A DNA stretch of 14,294 nucleotides from Bacilli bacterium (GTDB taxonomy: Bacteria; Bacillota_I; Bacilli_A; RFN20; CAG-826). Position numbers and translations under genes: made by a program. Shown piece by piece: positions 6,654 to 13,168 of the stretch; the first letter of the stretch is position 1, and the number at the start of each line of letters is the position of its first letter. Location: contig JAILKX010000239.1 in the NCBI GenBank assembly GCA_024693415.1, positions 1-14,294 on the forward strand, read 5' to 3'. Under the pieces are notes generated by a model. It did not search any database. It was not told where the DNA came from and was given only the letters and a program-made list of their open reading frames with translations.

Positions 6654-7325
6654 ATGGAAAACAAAATTCTCGTCGAAACCAGCGCCCGCCACATCCACCT
6701 CGATCAGGCGGCGTTCGATTACCTCATGGCCGCCCCCGAGGGCGAGCATGCTGAGCTCGGCTTCCGCAAAGAGCTCTCCCAGCCCGGTCAGTTCGTCTCG
6801 ACCGTCAGGCTCAACCTCGTCGGCCCCGTCAACCCGAAGACCGGCAAGCCCCGCGCCATCAACGGCGTCTCGATCCTTGGACCTTTGAGGAACCTCAACC
6901 AGGTCGAAGTGAGCGCCACCGATGCCCGCACCCTCGGCGTCAATGCCCCGATCCGCCTCTCCGGCGACGTCAAAGGCTCTGGCCCGATCACCCTCGTCAA
7001 CCCCGAAAACGGCCGCGAACTCCACCTTGAAGAAGGCGTCATCGTCGCCAAGCGCCACATCCACATGACCCCTGAGGATGCCGATTTCTTCGGCGTCAAG
7101 GACGGCGAAGTCGTCTATGTCCGCGTCAAGACCGAAGGCCGCGAGACCATCTTCGGCGACACCGTCGTCAGGATCAGCCCCAAGTTCGCCCTCGCGATGC
7201 ACATCGACACCGATGAATCCAACGCCGCCAACGCTTCCGGCGTCGTCTATGGCGAGATCATCGGCATCGGCTGCGACGAGCACGAGTGCTGCTGCGGCGG
7301 CGAAGGCGAATGCCATTGCAAGTAA
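6654..7325 (+). CDS. pduL: Phosphate propanoyltransferase, PduL family, with Cys-rich tail
   Basis: A 223-residue zinc enzyme that moves an acyl group between CoA and phosphate (acetyl-CoA or propionyl-CoA to acyl phosphate). Both beta-barrel domains are complete. Zinc and active-site residues expected for PduL are present: H13 and H15 (SARHIHL), E85 (QVEVS), H135 and H137 (AKRHIHM), and H183 in MHIDTDESNAA. LSQPGQF and SGDVKGSGPITLV are also typical. There is no N-terminal encapsulation peptide and no microcompartment gene nearby, so I infer a housekeeping role in acetate/ATP metabolism in place of Pta. The last 17 residues carry six Cys and two His, an unusual extension. AGGAG (6634-6638) is 15 nt from ATG, a long spacing. 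The stop overlaps the next gene's start (TAATG), implying coupled translation. Confidence 0.94.
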   Translation: MENKILVETSARHIHLDQAAFDYLMAAPEGEHAELGFRKELSQPGQFVSTVRLNLVGPVNPKTGKPRAINGVSILGPLRNLNQVEVSATDARTLGVNAPIRLSGDVKGSGPITLVNPENGRELHLEEGVIVAKRHIHMTPEDADFFGVKDGEVVYVRVKTEGRETIFGDTVVRISPKFALAMHIDTDESNAANASGVVYGEIIGIGCDEHECCCGGEGECHCK

Positions 7326-7609
7326 TGGAAGAGACCTTCAGATACATACCGAAAAACGTCTGTTCACGGGAACTCGTCATCCATTATGATGGCGATACCG
7401 TTTTGGATATGGAAGTCGTCGGGGGGTGCAATGGGAATCTTCAGGGCATCACCGCCCTCATGAAGGGCATGAAGATCGACGACGTCATCGCGAAGCTTAA
7501 CGGCATCAAGTGCCGCGGCTCGCGTACAAGGATGACCTCCTGCCCCGATCAGATTTCGTTGGCGCTCATCGCCCTCAAGGAGCAGAAGGCAAATGAAGCC
7601 GCTGTTTGA
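7325..7609 (+). CDS. TSCPD-domain protein, TIGR03905-like
   Basis: A 94-residue protein whose end carries the name-giving TSCPD motif (71-75, TSCPDQISLAL). Cys 13, 35, 63 and 73 and the GGCNGNLQGI stretch match the small stand-alone family of unknown function. The same TSCPD module closes some B12-dependent ribonucleotide reductases, but nothing here suggests that activity. The start at 7325 is chosen because it overlaps the pduL stop in TAATG; the 13 extra residues possible from 7286 are Arg-rich and out of family. Its end overlaps the next gene by 17 nt, so the three genes are one translationally coupled operon. The conserved Cys pattern suggests metal or thiol chemistry, which is inference. 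Confidence 0.85.
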   Translation: MEETFRYIPKNVCSRELVIHYDGDTVLDMEVVGGCNGNLQGITALMKGMKIDDVIAKLNGIKCRGSRTRMTSCPDQISLALIALKEQKANEAAV

Positions 7610-8705
7610 TCCGAGCGTCACCGACGTCAAGACGACGCTCGTGAACCTCAGCAACTCCATCCTCAAGCATTATGGCCATGAGACTTTTCATGCCACGATC
7701 CCTGAGTTCGACAATCTTTTCAAGGGACATCGCAAAATCGCGGTGTTCCTTTTCGATGGGATGGGCGAAGCGATCCTCAGGAAGCACCCGTTCGCCGGCA
7801 AATCCTTCCTGAAGCACGGCTTCTTCACCATCCATAGCGTCAACCCCGCGACCACCGTCGCCGCCACGACCGCCTTTTTGACCGCCAAATTCCCGATCGA
7901 GACCGGCTGGGTCGGCTGGAGCCAGCAGTTCGACAATTACGGTCTGCCGATCGATTGCTTCCGCGGGACGAGCTCAATCGACAAAGCCAAGGTCGAGGGC
8001 TTCTCGATGGACGAGGAGTGCCCGGTCACGCGCCTTGATCAGCTGCTGGGCGAAGTAGGGGTGAAGGCAAAGCTTTCCTATCCCTTCCCTTTGAGCGAGG
8101 AGGGCGCCAAGGATTACCGCGAGATCTCCGCAAAAGCCGAGGCATTCTTCCGCGGAGGCGGCGAATTCCTCTATAGCTATTGGAAGGAACCCGACCACAT
8201 CATGCACGAATACGGCACCGAGAGCATCAGGGCCGGAATCCTCATCCACAAGCTCAAAAGGGCGGTGGAGCGCTTCGCTAGGCGCAACCCCGACGTCCTG
8301 TGTCTAGTGATCGCCGACCACGGCCAGCTCGATGTGCAGTTCCGCGACTTCGCCGCGATCGATGAGCTCCGCGATTCGATCAGGAAGCCGATGTCGCTGG
8401 ACGGCAGATGCCGCAGCTTCTTCGTCGCCGAAGGGTATGAGGATACGTTCGTCCCCCTTATGGAAAAAAATTTCCCCGATTACGTCCTAATGACCGCCGA
8501 CGAGGCGATCGAGGCGCAATTCTTCGGCGAAGGGACCCCGCATCCGCGCATCAAAGAATTCTTGGGCGATTACGTCGGGACGACGTCCGGAAACGGATAC
8601 ATCTACGACAGCATCCGCAAGAAGAACAACCACATCCTGATCGGCCACCACGCCGGGATCCATAAAGACGAGAAGGACATCCTGGTATCGGTATTCAATA
8701 ATTGA
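7593..8705 (+). CDS. Alkaline phosphatase-superfamily hydrolase (type I phosphodiesterase/nucleotide pyrophosphatase)
   Basis: A 370-residue two-metal hydrolase. The metal ligands expected for this fold can be assigned: D55 (FLFDGMG), nucleophile T87 or T88 (NPATTVAATTAF), D201 and H205 in PDHIMHEYG, D242 and H243 (ADHGQLD), and a late His at 352/353 (GHHAG). Such enzymes cleave phosphodiesters, pyrophosphates or phosphomonoesters; the substrate here is unknown. No signal peptide or membrane segment is visible, so it is probably cytoplasmic. AAGGAG (7577-7582) and AGAAGG (7584-7589) lie inside the end of the TSCPD gene, 10 and 3 nt before ATG 7593. The gene closes the pduL operon and is followed by a terminator. 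Confidence 0.88.
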   Translation: MKPLFDPSVTDVKTTLVNLSNSILKHYGHETFHATIPEFDNLFKGHRKIAVFLFDGMGEAILRKHPFAGKSFLKHGFFTIHSVNPATTVAATTAFLTAKFPIETGWVGWSQQFDNYGLPIDCFRGTSSIDKAKVEGFSMDEECPVTRLDQLLGEVGVKAKLSYPFPLSEEGAKDYREISAKAEAFFRGGGEFLYSYWKEPDHIMHEYGTESIRAGILIHKLKRAVERFARRNPDVLCLVIADHGQLDVQFRDFAAIDELRDSIRKPMSLDGRCRSFFVAEGYEDTFVPLMEKNFPDYVLMTADEAIEAQFFGEGTPHPRIKEFLGDYVGTTSGNGYIYDSIRKKNNHILIGHHAGIHKDEKDILVSVFNN

Positions 8706-8707
8706 TG

Positions 8708-8739
8708 CAGGCGCCCGCATATGCGAGGCGTCTGTTTTT
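8708..8739 (+). terminator. Rho-independent terminator of the pduL operon
   Basis: CAGGCGCC (8708-8715) pairs with GGCGTCTG (8727-8734) with one G-T pair. The loop region is itself the palindrome CGCATATGCG. TTTTT follows. Confidence 0.88.
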
Positions 8740-8742
8740 GAC

Positions 8743-8771
8743 TTGAACCGCAGGCCATAATGTCATATAGT
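8743..8771 (+). promoter_or_regulatory. Promoter of metK
   Basis: TTGAAC (8743-8748), a 17-nt spacer and TATAGT (8766-8771). Initiation near 8778 gives a leader of about 175 nt that starts with the small hairpin CCGA-GAAA-TCGG (8779-8790). Confidence 0.75.
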
Positions 8772-8788
8772 TTTGCCACCGAGAAATC

Positions 8789-8889
8789 GGACATCCAGAA
8801 GCGCCGCCGCATCAGCCTTGGGCGCTAGCAACTCCGCTATAGCGGTAAGTGCTCGCTGATTGCCCCTGCCCACAAGGGGAACGATGTTC
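8789..8889 (+). ncRNA. Putative SAM riboswitch aptamer (SAM-I/SAM-IV clan topology)
   Basis: The metK leader folds into a four-way junction. P1 is GGACATC (8789-8795) with GATGTTC (8883-8889). P2 is AGCGCC (8800-8805) with GGCGCT (8821-8826). P3 is CCGC-TATA-GCGG (8834-8845). P4 is CCCC (8863-8866) with GGGG (8876-8879). The P2 loop ATCAGC (8811-8816) is exactly complementary to GCTGAT (8855-8860) between P3 and P4, which is the pseudoknot of the SAM-I/SAM-IV clan. The clan's core segments GCAAC (8828-8832, after P2) and GTGC (8849-8852, after P3) are in place. P2 is short and lacks a recognisable kink-turn, unlike ordinary SAM-I. Placement before metK and a downstream terminator support SAM sensing. 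The ligand is inferred; the exact class is uncertain. Confidence 0.75.
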
Positions 8890-8906
8890 GAAAGGATGGA
8901 TTAACA

Positions 8907-8937
8907 GACCTTCCGCTATGTGGGGGTCAATTTTTTT
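8907..8937 (+). terminator. Regulated terminator in the metK leader
   Basis: GACCTTC (8907-8913) pairs with GGGGGTC (8922-8928), including two T-G pairs, followed by seven T residues and then the metK ribosome binding site. Its position between aptamer and start codon marks it as the expression platform of an attenuator. AAGG (8892-8895) could pair with CCTT (8909-8912) as a weak antiterminator. Confidence 0.8.
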
Positions 8938-8954
8938 CGGGGAAAGAGAGAACC

Positions 8955-10127
8955 ATGGAAAAACAGAGAATCCTTTTCACCAGCGAATCGGTGGCCGAGG
9001 GCCATCCCGACAAAGTCTGCGACCAGATCGCCGACGCGATCCTCGACGAGTGCCTGCGCCTCGATCCGGAATCCCACGTCGCCTGCGAGGTCTTCGCCAC
9101 GACCGAGTACGTTTTGATTGGCGGCGAGATCACCTGCCACGGCAAAGTGGAGTATGAGCGCATCGCCCGCGAGGTCTTGCGCGACATCGGCTACGTCTCG
9201 CCGGAACTTGGCATCGGCTGCGACACCTGCCAGATCGATGTGAGGGTCAAAGAACAATCGCCCGACATCGCGATGGGCGTCGTCCGCGGCGACCCGCTTG
9301 AGCAAGGAGCGGGGGACCAGGGCATCATGTTCGGCTACGCCACCAACGAGACCGAAGGCTATATGCCCTTAGCGATTTCCTTCGCCCACAAGCTCGTCCG
9401 CGTGGCGACCAAACTTCGGAAAGAGGGCAAATTCAAGGGCGCCCGCCCCGATATGAAGAGCCAGGTCACCGTCGACTATAGCGGCGACAAGCCCCATATC
9501 GAGACCGTCCTCATGTCGGTTCAGCACGACCCCGACATCGACCTTGACGCCTTCCGTGCCTACATCAAGAACGAGATCATGATCGAAGCGGCGAAAAGCT
9601 TCGGCTTAAACACCGACTTCGATGTGCTGATCAACCCGACCGGCAGGTTCGTCATCGGCGGCCCGGCCGGCGACACCGGGCTCACCGGTCGCAAGCTCAT
9701 CGTCGACACCTATGGCGGATCCTCGCGCCATGGCGGCGGAGCCTTCTCGGGCAAAGACCCCTCGAAGGTCGACCGCTCCGCTTCCTATTACGCGCGCTAC
9801 ATCGCCAAAAACCTCGTGGCCGCGGGAGCGGCGGATCGCTTGGAGGTTCAACTCTCCTACGCGATCGGCGTCGCTAAGCCGATGAGCCTTGGCATCTCAA
9901 CCTTCGGGACCAAGCATTATTCCGACGAATTGATCCTCGAGGCGGCCGAGAAGTTCTTCGACGCCCGCCCCGGCGCGATCATCCAGGCTTTCGGGATGAC
10001 CCGTCCCACCTGGCGCTACCGCGACACCTGCAATTACGGCTGCTATGGCCGCCCCGACCTCGACCTCCCTTGGGAAAGGCTAGACAAGGTCGAGGAAATC
10101 AAAAGGTTCTTCGCCGAACATAAATAA
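8955..10127 (+). CDS. metK: S-adenosylmethionine synthetase
   Basis: A 390-residue enzyme, normal length for the family, making SAM from methionine and ATP in the cytoplasm as a tetramer. Family signatures are complete: GHPDK at 16-20 with catalytic His17, the GAGDQGIMFGYA signature near 117-128, and the glycine-rich GGGAFSGKDPSKVDRS near 260-275, which forms the phosphate-binding loop. SASYYARY replaces the commoner SAAYAARY just after it, a mild change. The start lies after GGGGAAAGAGAG and fits the conserved N-terminus. It stands alone in its unit; the leader with aptamer and terminator indicates feedback by its own product. Confidence 0.98.
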   Translation: MEKQRILFTSESVAEGHPDKVCDQIADAILDECLRLDPESHVACEVFATTEYVLIGGEITCHGKVEYERIAREVLRDIGYVSPELGIGCDTCQIDVRVKEQSPDIAMGVVRGDPLEQGAGDQGIMFGYATNETEGYMPLAISFAHKLVRVATKLRKEGKFKGARPDMKSQVTVDYSGDKPHIETVLMSVQHDPDIDLDAFRAYIKNEIMIEAAKSFGLNTDFDVLINPTGRFVIGGPAGDTGLTGRKLIVDTYGGSSRHGGGAFSGKDPSKVDRSASYYARYIAKNLVAAGAADRLEVQLSYAIGVAKPMSLGISTFGTKHYSDELILEAAEKFFDARPGAIIQAFGMTRPTWRYRDTCNYGCYGRPDLDLPWERLDKVEEIKRFFAEHK

Positions 10128-10147
10128 TCCTATTTGGACAAAAACGT

Positions 10148-10217
10148 CCCATTGTGACCCAATTGCGTAATTTTTTGCAAAAAATTCGGCAATGGGTATC
10201 CCCACGATGGGATTTTT
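10148..10217 (+). terminator. Nested hairpins between metK and hpf, with terminator
   Basis: CCCATTG (10148-10154) pairs perfectly with CAATGGG (10190-10196), enclosing the 18-bp palindrome AATTTTTTGCAAAAAATT (10169-10186). Directly after it, ATCCC (10198-10202) pairs with GGGAT (10209-10213) and runs into TTTTA. The last hairpin is the more terminator-like. These structures probably end metK transcripts; a leader role for hpf is possible. Confidence 0.55.
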
Positions 10218-10262
10218 ATATTAAAATATAAGTACCAACAAGCCCTTAGGAGGGGCAAACAT

Positions 10263-10814
10263 ATGAAATACCAAATCATTGGAAAGAACATCGATGTCAC
10301 TGATGCTATCCGCACGGACATCGAAAAAAAGCTTGCCCGCATGGACAAGTACTTCATCATCGATGATGATGTGTCCTGCCGCGCCGTAGTGAGAAGCTAC
10401 ACCGTCGGCGCCAAAGTCGAGATCACGATCTTTACCAAGCAGATGGACTTCCGCACCGAAGTCCGCGATAACGACCTCTACGCCGCCGTCGACTTCGCCG
10501 TCGACAAACTCGAGGGCCAGATGAGGAAGCTCAAGACCCGCCTCGACCGCACCAAAGAAGCCGACTCCCTCGGCAAAGCCCTCGCCTTCGAGAACTTCGA
10601 GGCCGAGCTCGAGGAAGAAGAGGAAGACGAAGTCGTCCGCACCAAATCGATCTACTTGAAGCCGATGACCCTCGAAGAGGCCATCACCCGCATGGAGGCC
10701 TTGGGCCACAGTTTCTTCCTCTACCTCGACATCGACGACAACCAGATCTCCGTCCTCTATAAGCGCTTCGACGGCGGATATGGCATCCTCCAGGCTGAGA
10801 ACAAGCTGAAATAA
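10263..10814 (+). CDS. hpf: Long-form ribosome hibernation-promoting factor
   Basis: A 183-residue protein, the long form found in Firmicutes, which dimerises 70S ribosomes into inactive 100S particles in stationary phase. Residues 1-100 form the ribosome-binding S30AE domain (start MKYQIIGKNIDVTDAI). An acidic linker of Glu and Asp covers about 112-123. The C-terminal dimerisation domain covers about 125-178, with the typical VVRTKSIYLKPMTLEEAI, MEALGHSFF and VLYKRFDGGYGIL. Both domains are intact. The start is well set by AGGAGG 9 nt before ATG. The leader contains the 14-nt inverted repeat TATATT-AA-AATATA (10217-10230), and no clear -35/-10 pair could be assigned. Confidence 0.96.
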   Translation: MKYQIIGKNIDVTDAIRTDIEKKLARMDKYFIIDDDVSCRAVVRSYTVGAKVEITIFTKQMDFRTEVRDNDLYAAVDFAVDKLEGQMRKLKTRLDRTKEADSLGKALAFENFEAELEEEEEDEVVRTKSIYLKPMTLEEAITRMEALGHSFFLYLDIDDNQISVLYKRFDGGYGILQAENKLK

Positions 10815-10833
10815 CCTTTCCCCAACCATCCTC

Positions 10834-10857
10834 ACCGCGAGTCACCTCGCGGTTTTT
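10834..10857 (+). terminator. Rho-independent terminator of hpf
   Basis: ACCGCGAG (10834-10841) pairs perfectly with CTCGCGGT (10846-10853) around the loop TCAC, followed by TTTT. Confidence 0.92.
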
Positions 10858-10940
10858 AAATGCAAAGCGAAGGAAGCGCCGAAACAATTCCGTCTTTCAT
10901 GCATAGCATGACGCCCCGTTTTCCCCAAAGCGTTAATTTA

Positions 10941-10972
10941 TTTCATATAAATTAGAAAAAAGTGTATATTAT
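10941..10972 (+). promoter_or_regulatory. Probable promoter of the HAD gene (leaderless)
   Basis: TTTCAT (10941-10946) and overlapping -10 candidates TATATT (10965-10970) or TATTAT (10967-10972). Initiation would fall at or next to the ATG at 10979. The inverted repeat AATTTAT-N5-ATAAATT (10935-10953) covers the -35 area and may bind a regulator. Confidence 0.45.
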
Positions 10973-10978
10973 ATCCGC

Positions 10979-11836
10979 ATGAAAGTACTCGCATCGGATC
11001 TTGACGGGACCTTGTTCTATCCGAAATCCCGGTTCCTTATGGTCCCCAAAGCCAACCGCAAGTTCCTCCACCGCGTCTATGAGCGCGGGGACCGCCTTTT
11101 GGTCGTCTCGAGCCGCAGCCTCCAGTTCAAGCCCCAGCTCCAGAAGCGGCTCGGGGTCGATTTCGACTTCATCGGCTGCGACGGATGCGTGATCGAGTCC
11201 GGCGGCAAGATCGTCCATGAGGAATTCTTCGAGCCCGCGTCGACTCTGGCGATGATCGATGAGATCGCCAAGGACTACGAGCCCGGGATGATGATCCTCA
11301 CTTCGCCCGAGCACCCGATGGTCTGCACGCGCAAAGAGGTCGGCTTCCGCACGACGGTCGGCTACTTCCTCTATATGTCGGTCCAAGGTGTCTACCGCGA
11401 GGAATACGTCCGCGATGACAAACTCTTCCGCGAGGTCATCGAGCAGGGGAAGTGCTACAAGATCATGGTCCTGATCGGCATCACCGCCAAGTCGAAGCAG
11501 CGCGCCGAAGTGATCACCAAGGAACTGATCGAGAAATACCCGGGTTTCCACTTCGCCTGGCTCAACGAATTCATCGAAATCACCCCTAAGGGGTGCACCA
11601 AAGCCACCGGCGTAGCGAAATACCTTGATTCGCTTGGGTTATCGGAAGATAATGTGTACGTTGTCGGCGATTCGGGCAACGACGTCCCGATGTTCGAAGC
11701 GTTCTACGAAAACAGCTACTGCATGGGCCACGCCCCGCAGTCGATTCGCGAAAAAGCGAAGCACGTCGTCGAAAATTACACCGATTTGGAAGCAGCGTTA
11801 TACCCATTGGAGGATAACCAAACCCCAAAATCATGA
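10979..11836 (+). CDS. HAD-superfamily phosphatase, Cof-type (class IIB)
   Basis: A 285-residue hydrolase of the haloacid dehalogenase superfamily, which removes phosphate from small molecules using an Asp nucleophile and Mg2+. Motif I is SDLDGTL with D7 as nucleophile and D9 as acid/base; motif IV is GDSGNDVPMF with D231 and D235; the motif III Lys is K204 or K208 in PKGCTKATGV. The large insert between about 75 and 195 is the type IIB cap. Motif II reads VVSSRS where relatives have TGR, and the usual NG is CDG, so it is a divergent member. The substrate is unknown. No ribosome binding site precedes ATG 10979, yet motif I forces this start; a -10 box ends 6-8 nt upstream, so the mRNA may be leaderless. 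Only 18 nt separate it from the next gene, suggesting an operon. Confidence 0.88.
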   Translation: MKVLASDLDGTLFYPKSRFLMVPKANRKFLHRVYERGDRLLVVSSRSLQFKPQLQKRLGVDFDFIGCDGCVIESGGKIVHEEFFEPASTLAMIDEIAKDYEPGMMILTSPEHPMVCTRKEVGFRTTVGYFLYMSVQGVYREEYVRDDKLFREVIEQGKCYKIMVLIGITAKSKQRAEVITKELIEKYPGFHFAWLNEFIEITPKGCTKATGVAKYLDSLGLSEDNVYVVGDSGNDVPMFEAFYENSYCMGHAPQSIREKAKHVVENYTDLEAALYPLEDNQTPKS

Positions 11837-11854
11837 CAGTAAGGAAGTAAGATT

Positions 11855-12715
11855 ATGAATCAAGCAAGCCAAGTCCTCACCACCCTCATCCACTACAACG
11901 TTGCCGTGAGGGACACCCTCGAGTACTGCCTCGTCAAGGAGAAGTACGATGAGAACCTCTTCAAGGAAAAGAAGCGCTCGGTTTTGGTCGAAGTCAATGA
12001 GCACACCCCGCTCAAGGATATCATCGATCACTCCGGCGAAAACGGCGAAAAGCTCGAGAAGGCGATCCGCGAATTCTATGACGAAGTCTACGGCGATGAA
12101 TCGACCATCCTCAAATTGGCCGACGACGGCCTCCGCGTCGACCACAACCAGCACCTCGCCATCTACCGCCACGTCCTCCCCATCCACGAGAACGTCACCT
12201 CGATGATCCGCGGCATCATCAGCGATGCCCACTCCAAGAACATCGACGTCGCCGAGGCCGAGAAGGTCCAGCTCGCGAACGACCGCATGTTCCGCGCCGT
12301 CGCCTACATGACCCTCGTCGCCGACCTCAACAAGCTCTTCAACGAGTACAACCAGGCCCGCAATGACGCCAAAGGCGAGGAATCCCCCGCCTCGAAGTTC
12401 ATCGGCAATGACATCTCGACCGTCATCCAGAACATCAACTTCGTCCGCGGCAACGCCCGCGAGACCGATTCGGTCTACAAGAACATGGAGGACAAGATCA
12501 ACGGCCTCATGGAGAACATGACCGGCCGCCGCGACCTCCCCACCGGCAAGAGGTTCCCCGACGTCATGCGCGAAACCGCCGAGACCGTGAGCCTCTACGT
12601 CCGCGACGCCGAAGCCGCCTTCCGCGCCTGCTACCCGCAGCTCATCCAGGAACTCCTCGACCAGGTCAAGGCCGACCGCGAGAAAGCCGCCCAGAAGGAA
12701 ACCCCCGCCGCCTAA
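11855..12715 (+). CDS. Uncharacterised soluble helical protein
   Basis: I do not recognise this 286-residue protein. It has no signal peptide or membrane segment and appears almost entirely helical and highly charged, with an acidic first half and Lys/Glu-rich end. Stretches such as DGLRVDHNQHLAIYRHVL (about 91-108) and RETDSVYKNMEDKI are not motifs I can name. Codon use matches neighbouring genes (heavy CTC, GCC, GAC, ATC), so it is a resident and probably well-expressed gene. The ribosome binding site AAGGAAG lies 7 nt before ATG. It follows the HAD gene by 18 nt and precedes a small membrane protein by 33 nt, so the three may form an operon. The antisense frame is also open over its whole length, which I regard as a codon-bias artefact. 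Confidence 0.8.
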   Translation: MNQASQVLTTLIHYNVAVRDTLEYCLVKEKYDENLFKEKKRSVLVEVNEHTPLKDIIDHSGENGEKLEKAIREFYDEVYGDESTILKLADDGLRVDHNQHLAIYRHVLPIHENVTSMIRGIISDAHSKNIDVAEAEKVQLANDRMFRAVAYMTLVADLNKLFNEYNQARNDAKGEESPASKFIGNDISTVIQNINFVRGNARETDSVYKNMEDKINGLMENMTGRRDLPTGKRFPDVMRETAETVSLYVRDAEAAFRACYPQLIQELLDQVKADREKAAQKETPAA

Positions 12716-12748
12716 TAGGCAAATCCACCCTAGGAATCGAGTCGAATC

Positions 12749-13078
12749 ATGAAAAAGCTTTCGAAAAAGGAAATAACCTTCTATGTGATCGCCGCGGTGA
12801 TCGGGGCGATTGGGCTGTTTTCGCTCGTCCTCGGGATCGTCGGCGAACACCTCCCGGTCCTCGCTAGCGACAACTGGATCCTGACCTCCGAGGCCGCATG
12901 GCTCAGCAACTGGTCCCACATGGGATACCGCTTTTGGGGCCTCATCCTCATCGGCGCAGCCGTCTTGCTCACCTGCATCTGCCTCACCGTCTTCGCCCGC
13001 GAAGGCGACCGTGACACCGAGCGTGCCCTCCGCCGCGCCCAGCGCCTTGGCCAGGCCAAGCAGCCGACCGACGAATAA
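12749..13078 (+). CDS. Small two-TM protein of unknown function
   Basis: A 109-residue membrane protein. A basic start (MKKLSKKE) leads to a hydrophobic segment at about 11-31, an extracytoplasmic loop of about 30 residues rich in Trp and Ser, a second segment at about 63-83, and a charged Arg/Gln-rich tail. The tail has many Arg and Gln residues and is probably cytoplasmic, giving N-in/C-in topology. I do not recognise the family. AGGAA lies 12 nt before ATG, a weak ribosome binding site. No terminator separates it from the preceding unknown gene, so they are probably co-transcribed; a strong terminator follows. Confidence 0.75.
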   Translation: MKKLSKKEITFYVIAAVIGAIGLFSLVLGIVGEHLPVLASDNWILTSEAAWLSNWSHMGYRFWGLILIGAAVLLTCICLTVFAREGDRDTERALRRAQRLGQAKQPTDE

Positions 13079-13092
13079 GGAAACCTTTGAAT

Positions 13093-13116
13093 CCCCCGAA
13101 GCGATTCGGGGGTTTT
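13093..13116 (+). terminator. Rho-independent terminator after the two-TM gene
   Basis: CCCCCGAA (13093-13100) pairs perfectly with TTCGGGGG (13105-13112) around GCGA, followed by TTTT. It probably ends the HAD-unknown-membrane protein unit. Confidence 0.92.
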
Positions 13117-13168
13117 CATTTGCGCGCGCACGCGTACTATATAAATAAGCTAGGGAGGTAAACCATAC

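Noticed and set aside
6627..7316. A 229-codon minus-strand frame antisense to pduL
   Set aside because: It mirrors a gene with conserved PduL active-site residues, and its Ala/Asp/Val-rich sequence is a codon-bias shadow. The same applies to 10221-10835 and 10952-11551.
8779..8940. T-box or ordinary S-box (SAM-I) leader
   Set aside because: There is no T-box AGGGTGGNACCGCG-type sequence, and the CTTATCAAGAG opening and kink-turn of a standard S-box are missing; the pseudoknotted clan core fits better.
11831..12919. A 362-codon minus-strand open frame antisense to the unknown protein gene
   Set aside because: It has the Val/Asp/Glu/Leu/Gly-rich composition produced by reading CTC/GCC/GAC-biased codons backwards, runs across two plus-strand genes and an intergenic gap, and shows no domain.
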